NCBI RefSeq assembly: GCF_001625085.1
Contig: NZ_BDAW01000038.1
Coordinates: 1-64,000 of the forward strand
Direction of reading: 5' to 3'
Source: Nocardia acidivorans NBRC 108247
GTDB taxonomy: Bacteria > Actinomycetota > Actinomycetes > Mycobacteriales > Mycobacteriaceae
Length of the DNA stretch: 64,000 nucleotides
The translations under genes were made by a program, and so were the position numbers. Below, one piece after another: positions 43,811-51,609 of this stretch. Positions within the stretch are counted from its first letter, which is position 1. Each line of letters begins with the position of its first letter. The notes under the pieces are model-generated. The model did not search any database, was not told where the DNA came from, and saw only the letters and a list, made by a program, of their open reading frames with translations.

Positions 43811-44683
43811 TCAATCGTCTCGTCCCTGTTCCAGCAGGCGCAGCAGGTAGGCCCCGTAACCGGAGCGCACCAGCGGCCGGGCGGCCGCGTCCAATTGCTC
43901 GTCGTCGATGAAACCCATACGCCAGGCCACCTCCTCGGGTACCCCGATCTTCAGGCCCTGGCGCTCCTCGATGGTACGGACGTAGTTCGCCGCGTCCAGC
44001 AGCGAATCGAAGGTGCCGGTATCGAGCCAGGCGGTGCCGCGGCGCAGCACCTCCACATTCAATCGGCCCTGTTCGAGATAGGCGCGATTGATATCGGTGA
44101 TCTCGTATTCACCGCGATCGGAGGGCTTCAGCTCGCGCGCGATGGCCAGCACGTCGTTGTCGTAGAAGTACAGCCCCGGGATCGCGTAGTTCGAGCGCGG
44201 CACCTTGGGTTTCTCCTCGATGGAAATGGCCTTGCCCCCGGCGAATTCGACCACGCCGTACGCGGTCGGATCCGAGACCCGGTAGGCGAAGACCGCACCG
44301 CCGTCCACCCGCGCGTACTTGCGCAGGTCGGTGCCCAGGCCGGGACCATGGAAGATGTTGTCGCCCAGGACGAGTGCGGCCGGGTCATTGCCGATGTGGT
44401 TCGCGCCCAGCACGAAGGCGCGGGCCAGCCCGTCCGGCTCCGGCTGGACGACATAGCTGAGATTGAGTCCGAATTGGCTGCCGTCACCGAGCAGGCGGGT
44501 GAACGCCGACATGTCCTCGGGCGTGGTGATGACCAGGATGTCCCGAATACCCGCCAGCATGAGCGTGGAGAGCGGGTAGTACACCATCGGCTTGTCGTAG
44601 ACGGGGACCAGTTGTTTGCTCACCCCGCGCGTGATCGGGTGCAGACGCGACCCGGTGCCCCCGGCCAGGATGATTCCACGCAT
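43811..44683 (-). CDS. rmlA: RmlA, glucose-1-phosphate thymidylyltransferase
   Basis: A protein of 290 residues, first enzyme of the dTDP-rhamnose pathway. The nucleotide-binding start GIILAGGTGSRLHPITRGVSKQ has the signature Gly-rich loop and basic residues. Next are LVPVYDKPMVYYPLSTLMLAGI, LGDNIFHG (metal-binding Asp), EEKPKVPRSNYAIPGLYFYD and the late GTAWLDTGTFDSLLDAA. The length matches the short RmlA class (about 290), which makes dTDP-glucose. It leads the rmlA-rmlC pair. Confidence 0.97.
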   Translation of the reverse strand: MRGIILAGGTGSRLHPITRGVSKQLVPVYDKPMVYYPLSTLMLAGIRDILVITTPEDMSAFTRLLGDGSQFGLNLSYVVQPEPDGLARAFVLGANHIGNDPAALVLGDNIFHGPGLGTDLRKYARVDGGAVFAYRVSDPTAYGVVEFAGGKAISIEEKPKVPRSNYAIPGLYFYDNDVLAIARELKPSDRGEYEITDINRAYLEQGRLNVEVLRRGTAWLDTGTFDSLLDAANYVRTIEERQGLKIGVPEEVAWRMGFIDDEQLDAAARPLVRSGYGAYLLRLLEQGRDD

Positions 44684-44928
44684 GTCACGAGAGTCTGCCA
44701 GTTCCGTCGCGAACGAGAGCGGGGAGGTTCCGACTGCGCGGCGAAACCATCACAACCGTTTGCGGCCATACCGTTACGGCGATATCTGTTGCGTAGGTCA
44801 CGTTCCCATGGTGTTCTGAAACGACGCTATGTGAGATGTCAGCGCCGACTCTCCCGCGCCGGGTACCCGAGCCCTCCTCCGGTCACCGGACGAACGGCTC
44901 GGCGCGCCAACAACGAGGTAGGTGCGCA

Positions 44929-45924
44929 ATGGCGAGTACCCGCAAAGACCATGCCGATGCTCCGGTGATCAATCCCGACAGTGTGAGCGTCTACGCGCGC
45001 ACCCTCGAAGTGGCCTGCCGCAATACGATTCGGCCCGCCGGGGAGTACATGACCCTCAGCGAAGGGGCCATGCCGATCGTCAGCGGCGTCATCAATACCC
45101 TCGCCAGACTGCGCCCCGCGCCCCGCGGCGTCGAACGGGAACAGGTGCGGCTCAACGGCTTCCGCATGGAGATCGTGCGCCCCGCCGGCACCCGCAGCTC
45201 GATGAGCGACGGCGTCGTCATGTACATGCACGGCGGCGGCTTCTTCCTGTGCGGACTCGACACGCACCGGCCCGTGGTGGCCGCCATCGCCCGGCGCACC
45301 GGTATGCCCGTGGTGAGCGTGGAGTACCGGCAGCTGCCCCGGACCGATATCGCCGGTTCGGTCGCGGACTGCCTGACCGCGTACCGCTGGCTGCTCGCGC
45401 ACGGCGTGCCCGCCTCGCGCATCGTCTTCGCCGGCGACTCCGCGGGCGGCTATATGACCTTCGCGACCGCGCTGCGCGCCCGCGATACCGGACTGCCGGT
45501 ACCCGCCGGGCTCGTCGGGCTGTGTCCCGCACTGGATCTGGACTGCACCGAGAAGCGCGCGCACCCGAACTACCGGCGCGATCCGCTGATCCCGCTCTCG
45601 GCCTTGGAGGCGGTGGTCAAGCTCGGCGCCGAGGTGAACGGCCACCTGGACCCGCAGCTGTCCCCGGTCAACAATCCGCTCGCCGGTCTGCCGCCCGCAC
45701 TGCTCATCGTCGCCGAGGACGAGGTGCTGCGCCGGGACAGCGAGATCATGGCGCAGCGGCTGGCCCAGGCGGGCGTACCGGCCACCCTGGAGATCTGGCG
45801 GGGGCAGGTGCACGCCTTCATGGCCATCTTCCCGAGCATGCCGGAGAGCCGGGCCGCGCTGGCGCATGTGGCCCAATTCGTCCGCGCCCGAATCGAATCC
45901 GCGCAGGTCGCGCAGACCGCCTGA
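44929..45924 (+). CDS. Alpha/beta hydrolase of the hormone-sensitive lipase family
   Basis: A protein of 331 residues with HSL-type motifs: oxyanion-hole HGGGFFLCG, nucleophile in GDSAGG, acid in VAEDEVLRRDSE and His in GQVHAFMAIFPSM. It is a carboxylesterase or lipase acting on short to medium acyl esters, without signal peptide. The ATG at 44929 follows AGGTAGG; an in-frame ATG at 44836 would add a basic leader and lacks a ribosome site. It is divergent from rmlA across 245 bases that are AT-richer around 44750-44815. It ends in a perfect terminator. Confidence 0.88.
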   Translation: MASTRKDHADAPVINPDSVSVYARTLEVACRNTIRPAGEYMTLSEGAMPIVSGVINTLARLRPAPRGVEREQVRLNGFRMEIVRPAGTRSSMSDGVVMYMHGGGFFLCGLDTHRPVVAAIARRTGMPVVSVEYRQLPRTDIAGSVADCLTAYRWLLAHGVPASRIVFAGDSAGGYMTFATALRARDTGLPVPAGLVGLCPALDLDCTEKRAHPNYRRDPLIPLSALEAVVKLGAEVNGHLDPQLSPVNNPLAGLPPALLIVAEDEVLRRDSEIMAQRLAQAGVPATLEIWRGQVHAFMAIFPSMPESRAALAHVAQFVRARIESAQVAQTA

Positions 45925-45940
45925 GCGGTCCCGCGGACGA

Positions 45941-45975
45941 CGAATCCCCCGCCCGGATACCGGGCGGGGGATTCG
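45941..45975. terminator. Bidirectional terminator between esterase and secreted-protein genes
   Basis: A perfect 16-bp stem (CGAATCCCCCGCCCGG and complement) with loop ATA and TTTGT after it on the plus strand. It lies between two convergent genes. Confidence 0.92.
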
Positions 45976-45992
45976 TTTGTGCGGCAGTCGAA

Positions 45993-46703
45993 TTACTTGG
46001 CCGGGGCCGGGTTGATCGACGGCTGGTTGATGGTGGAGAAGTACTGGATCGCGGCCAGGATGGCGACCGGAGCGGTCACGAAGATCTGGCCGGCCAGGGT
46101 GCCCAGGAAGCCGACGGCCGCGGCACCGGCGATGCAGCCACCGATACCACCGGCGGCAGCGCCGAACATCAGGGACAGGGCGCCGGTCAGAGCGGCACCG
46201 GCGACGGCGCCACCGATGCAGCCCAGGGCCGCGCCACCGATGCCACCGACCAGGGTGCCGATGGTGGCGCCCATGGAGATGGTGTCCTTCAGGCGGTTCC
46301 AGGCGGCCTGCTCACGGTCGTAGTCGCTCTTCCAGGGAGCAACGTTCTCGTAGGGCAGGGCGACCGGCTTGTAGACGGCCTTGTCGAGGCTGAACTCGGG
46401 GGTCAGCGTCGCGGTGTGATCGGAGATCTCAGCGGCGATGGGGAACTGGAAGTCATCCACCCGGAAGTTGAGCTCGGTACCGGCGACCGTGGTGCCGTTG
46501 GCAGCCTTGATCTTGAAGACGCCGTCCTCGACGACCATGGAACCGGCATCGGTCCGGATGATCGTGTTGGTCTCGGAGTTGGTGGAGGTGTAGTTAATCA
46601 CGTCGGCGTCGGCCGTCGCGGGTGCCGCGTTGACGGTACCGGCGGTGATGCCCATCGCGGCGATCAGCAGCGCCGACGTGGCGGCGAATTTCCTCATCAG
46701 CAT
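45993..46703 (-). CDS. Secreted protein with glycine-zipper membrane region
   Basis: A protein of 236 residues. Residues 1-28 form a signal peptide (MRKFAATSALLIAAMGITAG, cleavage near VNA-AP). Residues 30-130 are soluble and probably all-beta (INYTSTNSETNTIIRTDAG, FRVDDFQFPIAAEI, ATLTPEF). Then a DREQAAWNRLKDT helix leads into about 85 residues very rich in Gly and Ala (GTLVGGIGGAALGCIGG, GAAAGGIGGCIAG) with two Cys, typical of a glycine zipper that could insert in a membrane. The family is common in Nocardia and Rhodococcus but its function is unknown to me. It could be an outer (mycolate) membrane protein. GAG then five A precede the ATG. Confidence 0.82.
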   Translation of the reverse strand: MLMRKFAATSALLIAAMGITAGTVNAAPATADADVINYTSTNSETNTIIRTDAGSMVVEDGVFKIKAANGTTVAGTELNFRVDDFQFPIAAEISDHTATLTPEFSLDKAVYKPVALPYENVAPWKSDYDREQAAWNRLKDTISMGATIGTLVGGIGGAALGCIGGAVAGAALTGALSLMFGAAAGGIGGCIAGAAAVGFLGTLAGQIFVTAPVAILAAIQYFSTINQPSINPAPAK

Positions 46704-47139
46704 TTTTTCTCAGAACCTCATCGGAAGAGCTCGGGGGGACACGGAGAATCGAAATCCAGGTCAGCTAACGCGCGGTGAACCGGTCGTGACTGTTTGTTCA
46801 AATTGTGTTCACTTCCGTGGTCGCGCGGTTCGTCAGCTTCTGGAAATGCGCTGCGTAAGTAAGGTTTTCGGCAGTGCTTCCCATCGCCTGGTTCGTTACC
46901 GGATGGTCTCTTTGTGGCGAAGGTCACAGCCTTCGCTGGGGAAACCGGAATGATCCTGACCCGAAAATCCCGGAGAGTCCACAAAAATGCGACTTTCCGT
47001 ATGAACGTACGACTTTCAGTTCGATAATTTGTTTCCTTCTCGTGTCTTATTCCGCTCCATGGAAACGGTCGATCGGTGTAGGGAACGAAACGTGAGACCG
47101 GGCGCACGCGCACGCCCAAGGCCACGTAGGGTTTTCGTT
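46704..47139. promoter_or_regulatory. Long divergent spacer upstream of rmlB with direct repeats
   Basis: This 436-base stretch holds no gene and is unusually AT-rich for the window (especially 46780-46830 and 46970-47045). CGACTTTC occurs twice in the same orientation, at 46990-46997 and 47010-47017, two helical turns apart. CGTATGAACGTACG lies between them. These suit binding of a regulator upstream of rmlB. Confidence 0.4.
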
Positions 47140-48144
47140 GTGCGATTGCTCGTAACCGGAGGCGCCGGTTTCATCGGCGCGAACTTCGTCCATCAGACCG
47201 TGACCACCCGTCCCGGCGTTCAGGTGACCGTGCTGGACAAACTCACCTATGCCGGAAATCGGTCCTCGCTGGACCCCATCGCCGATCGAATCGAGTTCGT
47301 GCACGGCGACATCGCCGATGCCGCTCTGGTGGAACGGCTGGTCGGCGGCGTGGACGCGGTGGTGCATTTCGCCGCCGAATCACACAACGACAATTCGCTG
47401 GCCGATCCCTGGCCGTTCGTGCAGACCAATATCGTCGGCACCTATTCGCTGCTGCAGGCCGTGCGCAAACACCAGGTGCGGTACCACCACATCTCCACCG
47501 ATGAGGTGTACGGCGATCTGGAACTCGACGATCCGAGCGCGTTCACCGAGGCCACGCCCTACAACCCGTCCAGCCCGTACTCCGCCAGCAAGGCGTCGAG
47601 CGATATGCTGGTGCGGGCCTGGGTGCGCTCGTTCGGCGTACGTGCCACAATCTCCAACTGCAGCAACAACTATGGCCCGTATCAGCATGTGGAGAAATTC
47701 ATTCCACGCCAGATCACCAATCTCATCGACGGTGTGCGACCGCGCCTGTACGGCAGCGGACATCAGGTGCGGGACTGGATCCACGTGGACGACCACAACT
47801 CCGCGGTCTGGGAAATTCTGGAGCGCGGGCGAATCGGCCGGACATACCTGATCGGTGCGCAGGGCGAACGCGATAACAAATCCGTCGTACAACTGATTCT
47901 CGAGGCGTTCGGCCGCCCCGCCGACGACTTCGATCACGTCACCGATCGCCCCGGCCACGATCTGCGCTACGCCATCGATTCCAGCCTGCTGCGCACCGAG
48001 CTGGGCTGGACCCCCCGATACTCCGATTTCCGTACCGGATTGGCCGCCACCGTCCAGTGGTACCGCGATAACGAGAACTGGTGGCGGCCACAGAAAGCCG
48101 CCACCGAGAACGCCTACGCCGCGGCCGGCGAAAAAGTCCTCTGA
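47140..48144 (+). CDS. rmlB: RmlB, dTDP-glucose 4,6-dehydratase
   Basis: A protein of 334 residues (331 in M. tuberculosis), an extended SDR making dTDP-4-keto-6-deoxyglucose. NAD site TGGAGFIGANFVH, then VHFAAESHNDNSL, the catalytic THISTDEVYG-like stretch (HHISTDEVYGDLE, with the Asp-Glu pair), YSASK for Tyr and Lys, and NCSNNYGPYQHVEKFIP. The start is GTG 47140 (RLLVTGG), with AGGG upstream. Upstream ATGs in frame would add 37 Arg-rich residues. It is separate from rmlA-rmlC by 2.5 kb. Confidence 0.97.
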   Translation: MRLLVTGGAGFIGANFVHQTVTTRPGVQVTVLDKLTYAGNRSSLDPIADRIEFVHGDIADAALVERLVGGVDAVVHFAAESHNDNSLADPWPFVQTNIVGTYSLLQAVRKHQVRYHHISTDEVYGDLELDDPSAFTEATPYNPSSPYSASKASSDMLVRAWVRSFGVRATISNCSNNYGPYQHVEKFIPRQITNLIDGVRPRLYGSGHQVRDWIHVDDHNSAVWEILERGRIGRTYLIGAQGERDNKSVVQLILEAFGRPADDFDHVTDRPGHDLRYAIDSSLLRTELGWTPRYSDFRTGLAATVQWYRDNENWWRPQKAATENAYAAAGEKVL

Positions 48145-48149
48145 CCCGC

Positions 48150-48185
48150 TGAACTCAGCCCCGGACCCGGGGTGAACTCAGCCCC
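48150..48185. repeat. Short direct repeat with central hairpin after rmlB
   Basis: TGAACTCAGCCCC occurs at 48150-48162 and 48173-48185, around CCCCGGACCCGGGG which can form a small hairpin. The second copy contains the stop codon of the opposing DUF2142 gene. Confidence 0.5.
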
Positions 48186-49794
48186 AGACCAGGGTGGAGT
48201 ACTTGACAACCGCCGCGGTCAGGGCTATCGCGGTGGCCACCACAATGACCACGGCCGGGCCGCGCACGGGGGTGCGGCCGTCGGTTCCGGTGAGGCGCAA
48301 GGGCATCCAGCGCAGGAAAACCGCGAGGGTGAGCAGCGCCAGCGGAACGAAGTAGCGGCCCTGGACGCCGTCGATGATGAAATAGCCGACGGGCGTGAAG
48401 GACATGTACAGGGTCACGTAGATCATGGCGACGCTGGCCAGCATGGTGAGCAGTACCAGCCAGGTGCGCAGCCGATCGCCGGCCATGCGGTCCGCGATGC
48501 CGATGCTCACCGCGAAGGCCAGCAGGCTGGCGCAGATGGTCAGCGCCGGAACATCGATGTAGGCGAAGCCGAGTTCACCGAAGAACTGGGTGAACCAGCG
48601 GTCGTCCCGGCGCGCGATGCTGTCGCCGAACACGCTCACGAAATGCCCGGGGTCACCGAGGATTTCTCCGAGCTGGTCACCGGGACGCACCGAACCCCAC
48701 TGGTCCTTGCCGCGCATCAGGCTCATACCGTCGCCGGTGGGGGCGGCGATCTTCATCCACACCGCGAACGACACACCGCCGATCGCCGCCGCGGCCCACG
48801 GCAGCGCGCGCTGCCAGGGGGCCGGACGCTCACCGCTGCCGAAGCCCAGCCGCTGCGCCGGAATCAGCACGGTGAGCATGGCCAGCAGCACATAGGTGGG
48901 CTTGCAGACCGGCAGCAGAATCGTCGAGGCAAGCGCCACAACGGTTTCCGGCCGCGACAGCCGCTGCCCCAGGAACAGGCTCTTCACGATGAGCGCCGAA
49001 ACCACCAGTGCCAGTGCGTTGGTCACCGTATCGGCGGTGACGGTCCCGGCCTGGAAGACCGCGATCGGCAGCACGGCCACCGTCAGCGCCAGCCACTGCA
49101 CCCGATGACCGCGCAGCGCGCGCAGCGCGAATCCGACGATCAGCAGATAGGCCAGCAGTCCGGCCCAGCGGGTCGCCAGCACCATGCCGCCGACATTCAG
49201 ATCCAGCGCCTCGGCGAGTCGAATGCCCGCTGCGGCAGGCAGATACGGGACGGGGGAGTAGGCGGCGGTATTGGTGAACCACACCTGCGAGGTCTGCTTC
49301 GACACCGGCAGGGCGCCCAGCACGTCATAGGCGTGCGGGTCCTCGACCATGGGCTCGGGCTCATCGCGCTTGCTGTTGTAATCGTTGAAGGCGTAGCCCG
49401 ACAACGCGTTGATGGTGACCGGCACCTGCCCGCCCCAGGCGGGTCCGCGGTCATCGTGGATCTTCTCCGGCGTGAAACCGCCGTGCGCCACCTGATAGGC
49501 CCGCCCGAACTGGGTGATCTCGTCATGACCCCAGAACGGCGGCGTCACCACCGACCACACCGCGCCGAAGACACCGGCCAGCAACAGGAATGCCAGCGTG
49601 GCCGCGCCGACGCGCTGTTCGATCCGCGCCGCGGCCCGCCGCCACCCGGCCTCGGTGGGCTCGGCGGGCGCCGGAACCGGCTGTGCGGCTCCGGTCTCCG
49701 GCCGAACCGCCGGGGCGGTCGATTCGTCGTGCGGGGTGTCGCTCGTTGCGGTGGCCACGATGTCCGATTCTGCTGGACGGTCGAGGGCGGTCAT
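48178..49794 (-). CDS. DUF2142 membrane protein
   Basis: A protein of 538 residues. A Pro/Ala-rich cytoplasmic N-terminus of about 60 residues precedes roughly 11 helices. The large first outer loop begins PPFWGHDEITQFGRAYQV, and the key stretch VFQAGTVTADTVTNALALVVSALI is the DUF2142 signature. The topology is that of GT-C polyprenyl-sugar transferases, and DUF2142 members often sit in polysaccharide gene clusters. Its ATG overlaps the stop of the upstream glycosyltransferase gene (ATGA), so the two products are made together and may act in sequence: one makes a lipid-linked sugar, the other uses it outside the membrane. Confidence 0.88.
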   Translation of the reverse strand: MTALDRPAESDIVATATSDTPHDESTAPAVRPETGAAQPVPAPAEPTEAGWRRAAARIEQRVGAATLAFLLLAGVFGAVWSVVTPPFWGHDEITQFGRAYQVAHGGFTPEKIHDDRGPAWGGQVPVTINALSGYAFNDYNSKRDEPEPMVEDPHAYDVLGALPVSKQTSQVWFTNTAAYSPVPYLPAAAGIRLAEALDLNVGGMVLATRWAGLLAYLLIVGFALRALRGHRVQWLALTVAVLPIAVFQAGTVTADTVTNALALVVSALIVKSLFLGQRLSRPETVVALASTILLPVCKPTYVLLAMLTVLIPAQRLGFGSGERPAPWQRALPWAAAAIGGVSFAVWMKIAAPTGDGMSLMRGKDQWGSVRPGDQLGEILGDPGHFVSVFGDSIARRDDRWFTQFFGELGFAYIDVPALTICASLLAFAVSIGIADRMAGDRLRTWLVLLTMLASVAMIYVTLYMSFTPVGYFIIDGVQGRYFVPLALLTLAVFLRWMPLRLTGTDGRTPVRGPAVVIVVATAIALTAAVVKYSTLVWG

Positions 49795-50765
49795 CGACGG
49801 GTACCGCCGGTGTGTTCCTCGGCCTCGGTGTTCGCGCCCACCGCGGAGTAGCGCAGGTACATCAGCCGCGCCGCCTCGTGCCGGGAGCGGCGGATGCCGT
49901 CCAGCACCAGGCCCGCGGTCCAGGCCAGCGAACCCAGCAGCAGCAGTGTGAAGCCCAGGAACAGCGTCGGGAAGCGCGGCACCTCGTGGATCTCGTAGAA
50001 CTGGATCACTATCGGCGTGATCAGAATGATCGAGATCAACCAGGCCAGCGTGCCGAACAGGCCGTAGAACGCGACCGGGCGCTCATGCCGGGCCAGGCCG
50101 ACGATGAGCCGCAGGATCTTGAAGCCGTCGGTGTAGGTGCGCAGCTTGGATTCGCTGCCCTCGGGCCGATCCTTGAAACCGACCGGCACCGCGGTCTGCG
50201 GAACCCGCAGATGCAGTGAGTGCACGGTCAATTCGGTCTCGATCTCGAATTCGCGCGATACCGCTGGGAAGCTCTTCACGAAACGCCGGGAGAACACCCG
50301 GTATCCGCTCAGCATGTCCTCGACATTCTCGCCGAACACCTGCGCGACAACGCCATTGAGCACCTTATTGCCGGTCTCATGACCCGGGCGGTACGCGGAT
50401 TCGCCCGCGATCTCGCGGCGCACGCCCAGCACATGGTCGTACGGTCCCGATAGCAGCGCCTCGATCATGCGCGGCGCGGCGGAGGCGTCATAGGTGTCAT
50501 CGCCGTCGATCATCAAATAGACGTCGGCCTCGATATCGGCGAAGGCACGGCGCACCACATTGCCCTTGCCCTTGCGATATTCGTGACGCACGATCGCGCC
50601 CGCCTCGCGCGCCCGCTCGGCGGTCGCGTCGGTACTCCGGTTGTCGTAGACGTATACGACGATTCCGGGCACGGCGGCCTTGAGGTCGGTGACGACCTGT
50701 GCGACCGAGGCCTCTTCGTTGTGGCACGGAACCACGGCGGCAATTCGGAGCTCGGTGGGGTCCAC
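49791..50765 (-). CDS. Polyprenyl-phosphate-type family 2 glycosyltransferase
   Basis: A protein of 324 residues. The GT2 domain has IAAVVPCHNEEASVAQVV, YVYDNRSTDATAE, the DXD-like MIDGDDTYDA and ETELTVHSL. It ends with two transmembrane helices (LAWLISIILITPIVIQF, FLGFTLLLLGSLAWTAG). This is the shape of dolichyl/decaprenyl-phosphate sugar synthases. The start is GTG 50765, with GAGGA eight bases upstream; extending the frame gives an unlikely leader overlapping the divergent gtrA promoter. It is coupled by ATGA to the DUF2142 gene. Confidence 0.9.
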   Translation of the reverse strand: MDPTELRIAAVVPCHNEEASVAQVVTDLKAAVPGIVVYVYDNRSTDATAERAREAGAIVRHEYRKGKGNVVRRAFADIEADVYLMIDGDDTYDASAAPRMIEALLSGPYDHVLGVRREIAGESAYRPGHETGNKVLNGVVAQVFGENVEDMLSGYRVFSRRFVKSFPAVSREFEIETELTVHSLHLRVPQTAVPVGFKDRPEGSESKLRTYTDGFKILRLIVGLARHERPVAFYGLFGTLAWLISIILITPIVIQFYEIHEVPRFPTLFLGFTLLLLGSLAWTAGLVLDGIRRSRHEAARLMYLRYSAVGANTEAEEHTGGTRR

Positions 50766-50823
50766 CCGGTCAATCCTCGATGTGATCGGAAGGCGAATAC
50801 GAACACGGGGAGGGTACCCGAGA

Positions 50824-51360
50824 ATGCTGCGGTACCGTCGCCGAGTGCCCAGCAGTGAGTCGGCCGCCCCCGGCGTCAGCCCCGCGGAATCCGCCGAGAT
50901 CGTCCCGCAGTCCCTGATCGACAAGGTGCGCGCGGCGCTGCGCCAGGGCGGCGCGTTCCTGGTCGTGGGCCTGCTCGGCTTCGCAGTCGACGCGGGCGCC
51001 TACAACCTGCTGGTGTTCGCCGGTGGGGAGGGCCCGCTGTTCCATCAGCCCTTGCTCGCCAAGATCATCGCTATCGGCGTCGCCACCGTGGTCACCTATT
51101 TCGGCAACAAATGGTGGACTTTCGCACACAAGAAGGGCGGTAGCCAGACCCGCGAATATGTCCTCTACGCGCTGTTCAATGTGGTTGCCATCGGACTGCA
51201 ACTGGGCTGCCTCGGCTTCTCCCGGTATGTGCTGGACCTGTCTAGTCCGTTGGCGGACAACATCTCCGGAACACTGGTCGGCCAGATCGTCGCCGTTGTC
51301 TTCCGCTACTGGGCATACGACAAATTCGTCTTCACCGGCGCGCGCGAGGAAACGCACTGA
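50824..51360 (+). CDS. GtrA family membrane protein, second copy
   Basis: A protein of 178 residues with four helices of the GtrA type: GGAFLVVGLLGFAVDAGAYNLL, FGNKWWTFAHKKGGSQTRE and the end FRYWAYDKFVFTG. A soluble N-terminus of about 40 residues is Ser/Ala/Pro-rich. ATG 50824 follows GGGAGGG; a GTG seven codons later is an alternative. It is divergent from the GT2/DUF2142 pair, and GtrA plus a polyprenyl-phosphate GT2 plus a membrane GT is the classic three-gene set for moving a sugar to the outer face. So it likely serves that pair. Confidence 0.88.
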   Translation: MLRYRRRVPSSESAAPGVSPAESAEIVPQSLIDKVRAALRQGGAFLVVGLLGFAVDAGAYNLLVFAGGEGPLFHQPLLAKIIAIGVATVVTYFGNKWWTFAHKKGGSQTREYVLYALFNVVAIGLQLGCLGFSRYVLDLSSPLADNISGTLVGQIVAVVFRYWAYDKFVFTGAREETH

Positions 51361-51389
51361 CGCCCGCGACTATCGCTGTGCACCAAGGT

Positions 51390-51510
51390 GGTTAGCGGCC
51401 CGCCCGTTTCTGGACCGAGGGGAGCGGAGGAGCGCGGCGGGGGAGCGGAGGGAGGGAAGAATCGGGCTCCCGGGCCGCTAACCCCGCCGGAGCGCAGCGA
51501 AGGCAAATGG
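51390..51510. repeat. Second dispersed repeat, copy 2
   Basis: A block of 121 bases related to 38469-38577. Its ends GGTTAGCGGCCCG (51390-51402) and CGGGCCGCTAACC (51471-51483) are a perfect 13-bp inverted repeat. The loop holds the purine-rich GGAGCGGAGGAGCG and GAGCGGAGGGAGGGAAG. It lies in the gap between gtrA and glfT2. Confidence 0.75.
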
Positions 51511-51609
51511 TTATTGATATTCTCGCCCGGCCGAGCGGTGACAGTAGGTGTGCGTCCTACGTCGGGTGTTGCCGGTGTCTGTTGTTTTCGAGGGATGTCG
51601 AGGGAATTC

